In this document: in pieces, positions 30,822 to 39,123 of the stretch
Layout: each line of letters starts with the position of its first letter
Position numbering within the stretch: the first letter of the stretch is position 1
Source of the DNA: Verrucomicrobiia bacterium
GTDB lineage: Bacteria > Verrucomicrobiota > Verrucomicrobiia > Limisphaerales > UBA8199
Direction of reading: 5' to 3'
NCBI GenBank assembly: GCA_035946615.1
Contig: DASYZB010000105.1
Location: 1-64,000, forward strand
Length of the DNA stretch: 64,000 nucleotides
Made by a program: the position numbers and the translations under genes
Notes under the pieces: generated by a model
Databases searched by the model: none
Told to the model about the DNA's origin: nothing
The model's input: the letters and a program-made list of their open reading frames with translations, nothing else

Positions 30822-30862
30822 CCTAATTCCCTAATTCTCTAATTCTCTATTCTCTGGATTCT
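30822..30862. repeat. Short tandem repeat, period 8
   Basis: CTAATTCC, CTAATTCT, CTAATTCT, then a degenerate CTATTCT unit form a pyrimidine-rich tandem array just before the iron-sulfur gene. It lies between the TPR remnant and the next start codon and could affect promoter spacing. Confidence 0.55.
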
Positions 30863-30909
30863 CTTCCTTGATAGCGGCCTTTAGGCGAGTTACGTTGCCT
30901 GTCGAATCG

Positions 30910-31293
30910 ATGATCGCAAACCTTGCCGCCAAATCAACCGCTGCCCCTGCCTTCCGGGTGGGGGACGAACGGCTCATTAAACTCACTTCGAGCGCCGCCG
31001 CCAAAGTCGGCTCACTGCTATCGAAGCAAGGCCGGCCCGCCGGGGTGTTGCGCGTGGCGGTGGTGGGCGGCGGCTGTTCCGGGCTGCAATACAAAATGGA
31101 TTTGCAGGATGGACCGGCTAATCGCGATATCCTGGTTGAAACGGCAGGCGTGCGGGTAGTGGTCGATCCCAAGAGCGCCCTCTATGTCACCGGCAGCGAG
31201 CTGGATTATCTGGATGCGCTCGACGGCGGGTTCAAAGTGAAAAATCCCAATGCGGCCACCAGTTGCTCTTGCGGCGAGAGCTTCAGCGCCTGA
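30910..31293 (+). CDS. IscA/ErpA-type iron-sulfur assembly protein
   Basis: The 127-residue A-type carrier transfers iron-sulfur clusters to apoproteins. The three conserved cysteines are present: C56 in GGGCSG, and C119 and C121 in SCSCGESF. An N-terminal extension of about 20 residues precedes the conserved LTSSAAAKV start. ATG 30910 is used; an upstream TTG at 30868 would add 14 residues. The gene is followed after four bases by hscB, which supports a role in the same assembly pathway. IscA, ErpA and SufA cannot be told apart from sequence alone. Confidence 0.9.
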   Translation: MIANLAAKSTAAPAFRVGDERLIKLTSSAAAKVGSLLSKQGRPAGVLRVAVVGGGCSGLQYKMDLQDGPANRDILVETAGVRVVVDPKSALYVTGSELDYLDALDGGFKVKNPNAATSCSCGESFSA

Positions 31294-31297
31294 AAAC

Positions 31298-31906
31298 GTG
31301 ACCGATTGCTTTGAGTTGCTGGAGCAACCGCGGCGTCCCTGGCTGGACCCCGAGCCACTTAAGCACAAATTCATTGAACTTTCGACGGCCATGCATCCCG
31401 ACCGCCTCCACCAGGCGACAGACAATGAGAAGCGAGCAGCTCAGCAAGGTTACACAGAGCTCAATGCGGCTTACAACCGGCTGCGAGAACCCCGGGAACG
31501 GCTGGTGCATTTGCTGGAACTCGAGCTTGGGAAGAAACCCCGCCGGGTTCAACAGATTCCCGCGGAGCTGATGGACCGCTTCATGGAGGTCAGCCGCCTG
31601 TGCCGCGAAGCAGACGGATTCCTGGCCGAAAAAGCCGCCACCACCTCACCGCTGCTCCTGGCACAGATGTTCGAGCGCGGCCAGGAATGGGTGGACAAAC
31701 TCGGCTCGCTTGGAAAGCAACTCGAGGCTTGGCGCGAAGAACTGGTTGCCCAGTTGAAATCGCTGGACGCCCAGTGGAACACGGACCAGACTCCGTCCAC
31801 AAAGCAAACCGCGCTGCTCCGCCTGGAAGAGCTGTCGCAATTGTTTGGTTATGCGGCGCGGTGGCGCGCTCAGGTGCAGGAACGGCTCGTCCGGCTTTCA
31901 TTTTGA
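31298..31906 (+). CDS. hscB: Fe-S assembly co-chaperone HscB
   Basis: The 202-residue J-domain protein stimulates the Hsp70-type chaperone that releases Fe-S clusters from the scaffold. HPD lies at residues 33-35 within STAMHPDRLH. The C-terminal HscB helical bundle follows (QQIPAELMDRFMEVSRL, then a coiled region). GTG 31298, four bases after the iscA-type stop, is chosen because it gives the standard N-terminus DCFELLEQPRRPWLD; the frame is open further upstream inside the previous gene. No zinc-finger extension is present, so it is the bacterial type. hscA is not in the window. Confidence 0.88.
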   Translation: MTDCFELLEQPRRPWLDPEPLKHKFIELSTAMHPDRLHQATDNEKRAAQQGYTELNAAYNRLREPRERLVHLLELELGKKPRRVQQIPAELMDRFMEVSRLCREADGFLAEKAATTSPLLLAQMFERGQEWVDKLGSLGKQLEAWREELVAQLKSLDAQWNTDQTPSTKQTALLRLEELSQLFGYAARWRAQVQERLVRLSF

Positions 31907-31909
31907 ATC

Positions 31910-32611
31910 ATGCAACACCTTGGATTGGCTGCGGCGCTTTCGTTCGAGTTGCTCGCCAACAGCCTGGGCGCTGCCCAATCCTGGCCGGAAGCGCTGGACG
32001 CTATGCCGCTAAGACCCCCCGTTCATTGCCTGGACTTGACCAATTGTGTCCCGCTCATGCTGGCCTCCTTTCAATCCAACCAGTTCGTTAAGGCCCTCAT
32101 TTTCATGCCTGGCGCTACCGACGAGTTTTACCTTTTTCGACGGGCCCGGGCGATCCTGACAAACGCCTCGCCGTCTTTGCTGGATGCCGTCGAGGCGCTC
32201 ACCAACCAAACCTTTATTCGGTCCACCTTTCAGCCTCCTTTTCTTTTGCTTCATACTGATGAAGACCCGCTCGACCCTGCGATAACCGTTCGCGATGCGC
32301 CAACGGTCATCCGGCTCAAATCCTGCCGCTTCCTGCCTCACCTTGTCGCCCGGGATGCCGATTGGGACTGGCTGCAACCTTCCCTTCGATGGACGCTCCG
32401 GGTGGACATCCGGCCCTGGAGTCATTCCCTGGACCAATCCTGGCACTTTTACCGGCACAGCTTCGCCGCCTGGAATTTAACCGGCTGGGAGGCCCTCGAG
32501 GCCGCCGCGCTGGCCGGGAAGAGCCAATTCGTCGTGGAGCATAAGCGCGTTACCTTCACGCCAGACAGTCGTGTGCGGGCCACCCTCCATTTGGATTTCT
32601 TTCCGCGTTGA
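31910..32611 (+). CDS. Conserved hypothetical protein, operon with hscB
   Basis: This 233-residue protein has a hydrophobic N-terminal stretch (LGLAAALSFELLANSLGAAQ) and then a soluble domain with PPVHCLDLTNCVPLMLASF, FMPGATDEFYLFRRARA and PPFLLLHTDEDPLDPAI. Its 3' part is rich in tryptophan and histidine (RWTLRVDIRPWSHSLDQSWH). It starts three bases after the hscB stop and 12 bases before mgtC, so it is almost certainly co-transcribed. I recognise no domain. Context suggests a membrane-associated or stress function but proves nothing. Confidence 0.7.
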   Translation: MQHLGLAAALSFELLANSLGAAQSWPEALDAMPLRPPVHCLDLTNCVPLMLASFQSNQFVKALIFMPGATDEFYLFRRARAILTNASPSLLDAVEALTNQTFIRSTFQPPFLLLHTDEDPLDPAITVRDAPTVIRLKSCRFLPHLVARDADWDWLQPSLRWTLRVDIRPWSHSLDQSWHFYRHSFAAWNLTGWEALEAAALAGKSQFVVEHKRVTFTPDSRVRATLHLDFFPR

Positions 32612-32623
32612 TTATATTCAGTC

Positions 32624-33316
32624 ATGTCGCACATCGGCTTTCCGGAGATGCTCCTGCGGGTTGTGTTGGCATTTGGGGCTGGGTTTGCCATCGGCTGGGA
32701 GCGCGAATGCCACGGGCGCCCCGCCGGATTGAGGACGAACATCCTTGCCTGTGTAGCCGCCGCGGTGGCGATGATTGTTTCTGAAATCCTTTTCGTCCAA
32801 AGCGTCTCGGTCAACCCCGCCGGCACCGTTCGCTCGGACCCGGCGCGGCTGGGGGCGGGCGTCCTGACCGGGATTGGTTTTTTGGGGGCCGGCGCCATCC
32901 TGCGTCACGAGAACATCATCCGGGGTGTGACCACAGCAGCCAGCCTGTGGTTTGTCACGGTGCTGGGGCTCGCCTTTGGCAGCGGCATGTATGATTTGGC
33001 TTTATTGGGTGTCGGGCTGGCGATGGTTACTTTATTCATTCTGCCGCGCGTCGAGCGGTACGCGCAAGCTGACTGGTACGCCACTCTGACAATCAGCGCG
33101 ACGCTCGAAGGGCCGGCGGACCAGGCGCTCAGAACCAAAATCGAATCCCTAGGGCCGCTTGTCCAGACCCTGAAACTGAACTACGACCTCGAGAAGAAGC
33201 AAAAGACGATAACCTGCGATTTGAAGCTGAAACGCTCGGATCGATTCGAGGCCCCGGATCGTCTTGTCAACGATCTCAGCCAGCTCCCGGGCGTGCTGCG
33301 GGTGGCCTGGACATAA
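32624..33316 (+). CDS. MgtC/SapB family membrane protein
   Basis: The 230-residue product has the MgtC core: GFAIGWERECHGRPAGLRTNIL, then GVLTGIGFLGAGAILRHENIIRGVTTAASLW, with about five hydrophobic helices in the first 145 residues. A C-terminal soluble ACT-like domain follows (about 150-230, YATLTISATLEGPADQ). MgtC proteins help cells cope with low magnesium and modulate ATP synthase in some pathogens; in free-living bacteria the role is less clear. It ends the iscA-hscB-unknown-mgtC unit. Confidence 0.88.
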   Translation: MSHIGFPEMLLRVVLAFGAGFAIGWERECHGRPAGLRTNILACVAAAVAMIVSEILFVQSVSVNPAGTVRSDPARLGAGVLTGIGFLGAGAILRHENIIRGVTTAASLWFVTVLGLAFGSGMYDLALLGVGLAMVTLFILPRVERYAQADWYATLTISATLEGPADQALRTKIESLGPLVQTLKLNYDLEKKQKTITCDLKLKRSDRFEAPDRLVNDLSQLPGVLRVAWT

Positions 33317-33394
33317 GGAGTATGAACCGAATTCGTGAAACGGGAGGTACCGCGGTTTGACGGGCAAGGAGGCTGGCACTCCAGGCCATTGCCA

Positions 33395-34591
33395 CTACTG
33401 CGCCGCCAGCCGATAAAACATGGTCCCCGGCGGATTGGGAAGCGTCACTTGGTTTTGTGAGCCGACCACAAACGACGTGTTGGTTAGCGTGGTCCAGTGG
33501 GCGGGGTTCAGGTCAGGATTTTCTTGCACCGCAAAGGCCGGGTTTGGTGCTGGCCAGCAGACCAGCACGGTATTGGTGCTGGACAGGTTGATGCCAAGCT
33601 GAGGCGGTGCTGGCACCCCGAGCGAGAAGACAGCCAGCCCGTTGTCAGTGGCCATATAAGCATTGGAGCCTGATACTTCCAGCCGATGCGCTCGATCATA
33701 AAAATCAACAAAACCTTCGATAGGGCTGGAGGCAACGACAGTCGCATTTGTAGGGTTGGAGACATCGACGACGAACAAATTAGCTGGCCAACCTGCTATG
33801 CTGGCTCCTCCGCTTCCCGCCACATAGGCGTAATTGCCAGAAAGCGCTACGCTATTGCCATACGCACTTGGCATGGACACGAGGATGGGGTTGGTCGGGT
33901 TGGAAACATTGAAAATTCGAAGTGCATTCGTGTAGGAAGCCAGATAGGCGAACTTCCCCGCCACTGCTGCATCGACTGCGAATGCGAAGACGCCACCGCT
34001 CTCTTCTCCCGCTTGCTTAAAGTTCAATGGTTCAGAAAGGTCATAAACCAACAAGCCACTATAGCAGCCAGCCACATAGGCATAATTGCCAGACACCGCG
34101 CCGGCATAACCGCAAGAAACCGGCCCACCAGTCCCCATCTCTCTTGGGTTCGCAGGGTCGGGGACGTTGTACATGGTCACGCCGCCTCCTGCGAATAAAT
34201 AGACCGACTGTCCAAGGGCAGTTACATACTGCCAATTGCCGGAAATGTGGCCGACGGCGACGGGGTTTGGCGGATTCGCGATGTCCAACACGCTCACGTC
34301 TGAATGGAGGTCATACAGATATTGGCCGGATGCGGCCACCCCCGTGGCGAAGCCCACACTGTCGCTGTAACCGACATCGACAGGGTTGGCAGGATTGGAA
34401 ATATCCAGAATCCGCAGACCACTCGCAGTCGCCACGTAAAGGTAATGACTGAAAACAGCAGCGCCGTAAGTTGGACCCAGGCCAATATTCGTGACGTTTA
34501 CCAGGTTCGTTTGCGCGGGACAAGGCCATGGCCACAGCAACCACGCGGATGCTGCCAGCGCCGCCGGGATGATTTGGAAAAATTTGCTCAT
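33395..34591 (-). CDS. Secreted LVIVD-repeat beta-propeller protein
   Basis: The 398-residue product has a signal peptide (MSKFFQIIPAALAASAWLLW, cleavage near PCPAQT). LVIVD-type repeats follow, each with NYAYVA or HYLYVA, then L-x-I/V-x-D-x-S/A-NP-x-NP. These form a beta-propeller in surface proteins, and the ligand is unknown. The last 70 residues form the verrucomicrobial C-terminal module ending NPPGTMFYRLAAQ, similar in layout to the sedolisin tail. The frame is open to 34948, but the signal peptide fixes ATG 34591. It is divergent from the GbsR-type regulator. Confidence 0.85.
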   Translation of the reverse strand: MSKFFQIIPAALAASAWLLWPWPCPAQTNLVNVTNIGLGPTYGAAVFSHYLYVATASGLRILDISNPANPVDVGYSDSVGFATGVAASGQYLYDLHSDVSVLDIANPPNPVAVGHISGNWQYVTALGQSVYLFAGGGVTMYNVPDPANPREMGTGGPVSCGYAGAVSGNYAYVAGCYSGLLVYDLSEPLNFKQAGEESGGVFAFAVDAAVAGKFAYLASYTNALRIFNVSNPTNPILVSMPSAYGNSVALSGNYAYVAGSGGASIAGWPANLFVVDVSNPTNATVVASSPIEGFVDFYDRAHRLEVSGSNAYMATDNGLAVFSLGVPAPPQLGINLSSTNTVLVCWPAPNPAFAVQENPDLNPAHWTTLTNTSFVVGSQNQVTLPNPPGTMFYRLAAQ

Positions 34592-34819
34592 AATCCGTGA
34601 CGCGGCTTTAGCTGTGCGAATCGCAACAAAAGCCAGCATAAGTGCCACAATTCGTTTTCGCCAAGCACTAAAACCGGAATTGGCAGAGCCAGAATTGTCC
34701 AGACGGGGGACAGAGGCGCTGATGCCTTGACCCCGCAGATTGTGGCGAAAACGGAGGTCGAATTGCTTCGCGAGAGCTGGGAAGAAACCGGATGCAAAGG
34801 TGCAAAGGCAACGATTCAT

Positions 34820-34863
34820 TTGACAGAGCAGAGTATGTATGTTATTTCTGAACCAACAGAAAT
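34820..34863 (+). promoter_or_regulatory. Putative autoregulated promoter and operator of the GbsR-type regulator
   Basis: TTGACA (34820-34825) and, after 17 bases, a weak TATTTC box (34843-34848) form a possible sigma-70 promoter. ATTTCTG (34844-34850) and CAGAAAT (34857-34863) make a perfect 7-base inverted repeat with a six-base spacer, covering the -10 box and lying just before the ATG at 34872. The same TTCTG-N6-CAGAA core, followed by a similar AAATxACAGA tail, recurs at 35432-35455 before the next operon. I infer an operator for the encoded regulator. Confidence 0.5.
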
Positions 34864-34871
34864 GACAGAAT

Positions 34872-35402
34872 ATGAAGCTCAACCAGGTCCAACAAAAATT
34901 CGTCCTCCATTGGGGGGAGATGGGAACCCGCTGGGGCATCAATCGCACGGTAGCGCAAATCCATGCGCTCCTCTACATCTCGCCCAAACCGTTGAACGCG
35001 GAGGAGATTGCCGAGACGCTGGATGTGGCCCGCTCGAACGTGAGCAACAGTCTGCGGGAGCTTCAAGGCTGGCGGATTGTGAAACTGGTCCACGTCCTGG
35101 ACGATAAGCGGGACCATTTCGAATCCATGAAGGATGTTTGGGAGATGTTCCGCATCGTGCTGGATGAGCGCAAGCGCCGTGAGATTGATCCGACCATGGC
35201 CATCCTCGAGGAATGCATCGCCGAAGCGGGTAAGGAGAAGGACACCGACAACAGCACCGAAGAGCGCCTCCGCGAACTCCACCGTTTTTTCCAAACAACG
35301 ACGAACTGGTATATGCAGGTGGCCAGGTTGCCGGCTTCGGCTTTGGTGAAGTTTTTGAGTGCAGGGGACAAGGTCCTCAAGAGCATTGGACTGAGATCGT
35401 AG
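34872..35402 (+). CDS. GbsR/MarR-type winged-helix transcriptional regulator
   Basis: The 176-residue protein carries a winged-helix DNA-binding domain with MGTRWGINRTVAQIHALLYI, PKPLNAEEIAETLDVARSNV and SNSLRELQGWRIVK, typical of the GbsR branch of MarR-like repressors. A C-terminal helical region (about 100-170) would mediate dimerisation. The start is ATG 34872; there is no strong ribosome binding site. It is encoded immediately upstream of the DCC-MBOAT operon, and matching palindromes lie before both, so autoregulation and control of the operon are likely. The effector is unknown. Confidence 0.8.
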   Translation: MKLNQVQQKFVLHWGEMGTRWGINRTVAQIHALLYISPKPLNAEEIAETLDVARSNVSNSLRELQGWRIVKLVHVLDDKRDHFESMKDVWEMFRIVLDERKRREIDPTMAILEECIAEAGKEKDTDNSTEERLRELHRFFQTTTNWYMQVARLPASALVKFLSAGDKVLKSIGLRS

Positions 35403-35421
35403 AGAGTCGTCTCTTTTTTTT
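35401..35421 (+). terminator. Weak intrinsic terminator after the regulator gene
   Basis: AGAGA-GTCG-TCTCT, which overlaps the stop codon, is followed directly by a run of eight T residues. The stem is only five base pairs, so efficiency may be low. It separates the regulator transcript from the operon that starts about 15 bases later. Confidence 0.4.
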
Positions 35422-35431
35422 GGAATGCTAG

Positions 35432-35455
35432 TTCTGTGAATACAGAAATTACAGA
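35432..35455 (+). promoter_or_regulatory. Second copy of the TTCTG-N6-CAGAA operator
   Basis: TTCTGT-GAAT-ACAGAA is a perfect palindrome at 35432-35447, and the bases after it (ATTACAGATAT) resemble those after the first copy at 34844-34863 (ATGACAGAATAT). It overlaps the proposed GTG start (35436) of the DCC-MBOAT gene. It is consistent with repression of the operon by the upstream regulator. Confidence 0.5.
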
Positions 35456-36705
35456 TATAAAGAACGCGAACGGCTGGGTGTGCTTTGATGCCCCAATGCG
35501 GCCTTTGCGTGAATCTCGCCCGTAGCTTTGGGGCCTTGCTACGCAGGTATCGGTTCGGATTGGTGCCCCTGCAAACACCCTGGGTGAAGGACCATCTGAC
35601 CAACAACGGTGAGGAACTCCTGTCGGAGTTGCGGCTGATCACTGCTGGCGGTCAAATACACGGCGGAGCTGACGCACTGATTGAAATCGCACGTCGTGTC
35701 TGGTGGGCAAAGCCGGTGTTCTGGCTTTCGATTGTTCCCCCGGTCAAACTCTCGTTGCGCAGAGGCTACCGATGGGTTGCCCAAAATCGGACCTGCCTCG
35801 CGGGAACTTGCCACATCGCAGCGCATCCGAGGAGCTCCGGGCTTGGTGCTGTGGGTTGGATTTCTGCGCTGTTGCCAACCGCTATTGTCCTCCGCTTGGG
35901 GAGAGCCCTGCCTGCCTGGATATGGATGTGGGAGATCGCCTTCGCTCTGTTCATTGGAGCAAAGTGGGTCACGATTCAAGGGTTTCTGCAATCCGGGAAG
36001 AGAGCAGGTCCAGGTCGGCTGGTTACTTATGGACTTCTCTGGCCTGGAATGGATCTCCGGGCGTTCTGTGGAACAAACCCTATTCGTCCACCGGCTGGTT
36101 GCGAGTGGGCTGCCGCGGCTGCAAAGACACTTTTCGGGGCTGCGGTGGTGTGGGTCGGAGTGCCCCTGGTCGGAGCAACACATCCTATGATCACCGGCTG
36201 GGTGGGAATGGTCGGCGTCGTCCTACTCCTTCATTTTGGACTCTTTCACCTCCTTTCTGCATTGTGGCGTGCTCTCGGTATCAACGCGCGTCCAATTATG
36301 CGCTCGCCTGCCGGAGCGACTTCGCTCAGCGGGTTTTGGGGGGAGGACTGGAACGCTGCTTTCAGCGACCTCATGCATGGGGGCGTTTTCAAGCCTCTGA
36401 CCAAGAGCGTCGGACGTTGGGGAGCACTCTTGCTGGTATTCCTTATTTCCGCCACCCTGCACGAGTTAGTCATCTCGGTTCCCGCGCGGGGCGGCTACGG
36501 ACTGCCGACAGCTTACTTTGTTCTCCAGGGTTTGGCCCTCCTGTTCGAACGTAGCAAACGTGGCCAAAACCTGGGCCTCGGCTCCGGGGTAAAGGGCTGG
36601 TGCTTCGTGGCGCTGGTTGCCGGCGTACCAGCGTTTTGGCTGTTCCACCCGATTTTCATTCACCACGTCATTTTGCCGATGCTCCACGCCATCGGCGCAA
36701 CCTGA
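35436..36705 (+). pseudogene. DCC thiol-disulfide oxidoreductase fused to wax-synthase-like MBOAT domain, with a frameshift
   Basis: Codons from GTG 35436 encode NGWVCFDA. The next residues, QCGLCVNLARSF, continue in a different frame (open from 35485 to 36705). Removing one C from CCCC at 35491-35494 would join them into NGWVCFDAQCGLC, the DxxCxxC motif of DCC (DUF393) proteins. The DCC domain spans about 120 residues (VPLQTPWVKDHL, GGADALIEIARRVWW, RGYRWVAQNRTC). About seven hydrophobic helices follow, with SLSGFWGEDWNAAFSDL and, later, SATLHELVIS. These are the tryptophan/asparagine and histidine motifs of plant wax-synthase-like MBOAT O-acyltransferases. Translation from TTG 35485 would still give a DCC domain lacking its first strand. 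The fusion is unusual; the indel may be real decay or a sequence error. Confidence 0.65.
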
Positions 36706-36715
36706 GGAAACGACC

Positions 36716-37141
36716 ATGAACACAAATACACTGACCCTCCTGCTCCAAATCGCCGGCCTGCTGCACCTCGGTTTGATTTGCGCCGGTTTGTTGATGCCGA
36801 AAGTTGTGGGCTTGCGGGAGCACCTGGTAACGCTGCCGAGTTTTATCCGCCAATTGTTCTGGGTTTACTATTCCTTTATTGGCCTTTGCCTGGTGAGTTT
36901 TGGGCTCCTCACCTTTACCCTCGCCGGCACGTTGGCTGCGGGCGGGACGTTGGCCAGAGCCTTGGGTCTTTTTTTGGCTGCGTTTTGGACGCTCAGGTTG
37001 ATCGCGGCCACGTTTGTTTTCGACCTGGTTCCATACCTGACCAATTTCCCCAAGCGAATCGGTTATCACGCCATCAACCTGGTTTTTGCTTACCTGCCAG
37101 TAATCTATTTGCCGGCGGCTTGGAAAGGAGCGAGGCCATGA
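36716..37141 (+). CDS. Four-helix membrane protein of the DCC-MBOAT operon
   Basis: The 141-residue product is almost entirely hydrophobic, with four predicted helices (about 5-25, 40-62, 66-95, 115-135) and motifs LLMPKVVGLREHL, FIRQLFWVYYSFIG and NFPKRIGYHAINLVF. ATG 36716 lies 10 bases after the preceding stop, with GAGGAAACGACC as ribosome binding site. Its stop overlaps the next start as ATGA. I do not recognise the family. Position in the operon suggests a partner of the membrane acyltransferase-like protein or of the SDR enzymes. Confidence 0.75.
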   Translation: MNTNTLTLLLQIAGLLHLGLICAGLLMPKVVGLREHLVTLPSFIRQLFWVYYSFIGLCLVSFGLLTFTLAGTLAAGGTLARALGLFLAAFWTLRLIAATFVFDLVPYLTNFPKRIGYHAINLVFAYLPVIYLPAAWKGARP

Positions 37142-38133
37142 AGATTGCAGTTACGGGCGGGACGGGATTTGTTGGGCGGAATATCACCCGCCAGCTTGCA
37201 GCCGAAGGCCACGAGGTGTTGCTGATCGCTCGCGGATTGGACAGAACCGATGCATCAATTCGAGGCCTGGCCAGTTTCGCGCCACTCGATTTGGACAGCA
37301 CCCCCGAGCTGGCTAGAGCGATTGCCGGGAGTGACACGGTCATCCATTGCGCGGGAATTAACCGGGAACAGGGAGACCAAACCTTCAGGAAAGTTCTCAT
37401 CGAAGGCACGCGCCACGTGTTGGAGGCGGCCCGACAAGTTGGCGCTCGGAAAATCGTGCTCATCAGCTTCCTGAGAGCCAGGCCAAACTGTGGCTCGCCC
37501 TACCATGAATCCAAATGGGCGGCGGAGGAACTCGTTCGGCAAAGCGGCCTGGATTACACCGTCCTCAAATGCGGCGTCATCTATGGCCCAGGCGATCACA
37601 TGCTCAATCACCTCAGCCATGCGTTTTACACCTTCCGGCTGTTTGCGTTCGTTGGCTTGCGCGATAAGCCAATCCGGCCAAATGCCGTCGAAGATGTCGC
37701 GCGAATTGTCAAAGCGTGTGTCGTGGACGGTGCCCTGTCTCGCAAAACAGTGGCCGTGCTTGGACCTGAGGAACTGACCTTGAGACAAGCTGTCCGCCGG
37801 GTAGCGGAAGTCGTCGGCCGACATCCAATCATGTTTCCCATGCCGGTCTGGTTTCATCAGGTCCTGGCCTGGTGCCTCGAACGGATGATGAAGGTCCCGA
37901 TGGTCTCCAGCGCGCAGGTGCGGATGCTTCATGAAGGTCTCGCCGAGCCAGCTCCTGCATGCGAGTTAATGCCGCCGGACCTCGCTCCACGAACTCGGTT
38001 CACCCCCGACCAGATCCGGAAAGGATTGCCCCAGCCTGGCCCCTTCACCTGGCGGGACTTGCGGTGTTGCACGCGCCAATCCACCGGTCTCGCCCACAAT
38101 CACGCCAAGCGCGTCTTTTTCGAAATGCCATGA
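37138..38133 (+). CDS. Extended SDR (NDUFA9-like) NAD(P)-dependent oxidoreductase
   Basis: The 331-residue protein starts with the Rossmann motif TGGTGFVGRNITRQL. It has the atypical-SDR layout of NDUFA9-like/NmrA-like proteins: DTVIHCAGINREQ, HESKWAAEELVRQSGLDYTVLK, then VIYGPGDHMLNHL. The canonical YxxxK is represented by YHESK. The C-terminal extension of about 35 residues is basic and less conserved. The start overlaps the previous stop (ATGA) and its own stop overlaps the next start in the same way, so the operon is tightly coupled. Substrate unknown; a lipid, quinone or nucleotide-bound sugar are all possible. Confidence 0.82.
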   Translation: MKIAVTGGTGFVGRNITRQLAAEGHEVLLIARGLDRTDASIRGLASFAPLDLDSTPELARAIAGSDTVIHCAGINREQGDQTFRKVLIEGTRHVLEAARQVGARKIVLISFLRARPNCGSPYHESKWAAEELVRQSGLDYTVLKCGVIYGPGDHMLNHLSHAFYTFRLFAFVGLRDKPIRPNAVEDVARIVKACVVDGALSRKTVAVLGPEELTLRQAVRRVAEVVGRHPIMFPMPVWFHQVLAWCLERMMKVPMVSSAQVRMLHEGLAEPAPACELMPPDLAPRTRFTPDQIRKGLPQPGPFTWRDLRCCTRQSTGLAHNHAKRVFFEMP

Positions 38134-39108
38134 AAGCGAATATCAAACGTATCATGATCGCCGGCGGCTCTGGCTTTCTCGGCCAGGCACTGGCATCTCA
38201 TTTTCTGAAGGCCGACTGGGATGTTGTGATTCTTACCCGGTCGCCTGGCGATAGCGGCTTGGTCGGTCGGCAAGTCGGCTGGGATGGCTGCACGCTTGGC
38301 GACTGGGCACCGGAGGTGGAGGGCTCTGTCGCCGTGATTAACCTCACCGGGAAATCGGTCAACTGTCGTTGCAACACGCGGAACCGGAAGGAAATTCTCG
38401 ATTCACGAGTGAACTCAACCCGTGTCCTGGGAGAGGTTATCGGCAGGTGTCATCAACCACCGCAAGTTTGGCTGAATGCGAGCACCGCCACGGTTTACCG
38501 TCACACCTTTGGCGCTCCCTGGGATGAAACGGGTCTTACCGAAGCGACGGCGGAGGCGAAAGACCGTTTCTCAGTGGAAGTCGCCTGGGCTTGGGAACGG
38601 GCCCTCAACGAAACCTCCACTCCGCAGACGCGAAAGGTTGATGCGGATGGCCATGGCTCTGGGCTTAGGAAAGAACAGCGTGTTCCCGGTGCTGCGTCGC
38701 CTGACCAAACTCGGACTCGGCGGCCGAATGGCCAGCGGGCGGCAGTTCGTGTCGTGGATTCACGAGAGGGATTTTTGCAGGGCAGTGGAGTGGTTCATCT
38801 CGCACAATGATTTGCAGGGTCCGGCCAACCTGGTTGCCCCCAATCCTCTCCCGAATGCGGAGATGATGCGGACTCTTCGGCAGGTTTGCGGTGTTCCCTT
38901 TGGATTGCCGGCGACCAATTGGATGCTCGAAATCGGCGCGTTCGTGTTGCGCACCGAAACGGAGTTGCTCATCAAAAGCCGCCGTGTGATCCCCGGGCGC
39001 TTGCTCAAGTCCGGCTTTGAGTTTCAGTTCCCGACCAGCCGAGAGGCATTTGGAGACCTCAGAAAACGCGCAGGAACCAATCCAACCAGCGAGGCTGAAC
39101 GCGGATGA
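38130..39108 (+). pseudogene. TIGR01777-family SDR epimerase gene, frameshifted
   Basis: The first frame (38130 to about 38636) encodes MIAGGSGFLGQALASHFLK, VINLTGKSVNCR, NSTRVLGEVI and WLNASTATVYRH, the signature of the YfcH/SulA-like TIGR01777 family. The second frame (about 38641-39108) continues with LRRLTKLGLGGRMASGRQFV, WIHERDFCRAVEWFI and the C-terminal DUF1731-like domain ending in a LLKSGFEFQFP motif. The two meet within CGAAAGGTTGATGCGGATGG; one extra base or two missing bases break the frame. Both halves are otherwise well preserved, so the indel is recent or an assembly error. It starts in ATGA overlap with the previous gene. Confidence 0.75.
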
Positions 39109-39123
39109 ATAGGGGTGGCCACA

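Noticed and set aside
36778-37137. Extended N-terminus for the SDR gene starting at 36778
   Set aside because: That part is the out-of-frame shadow of the four-helix membrane protein; the Rossmann motif begins at ATG 37138.
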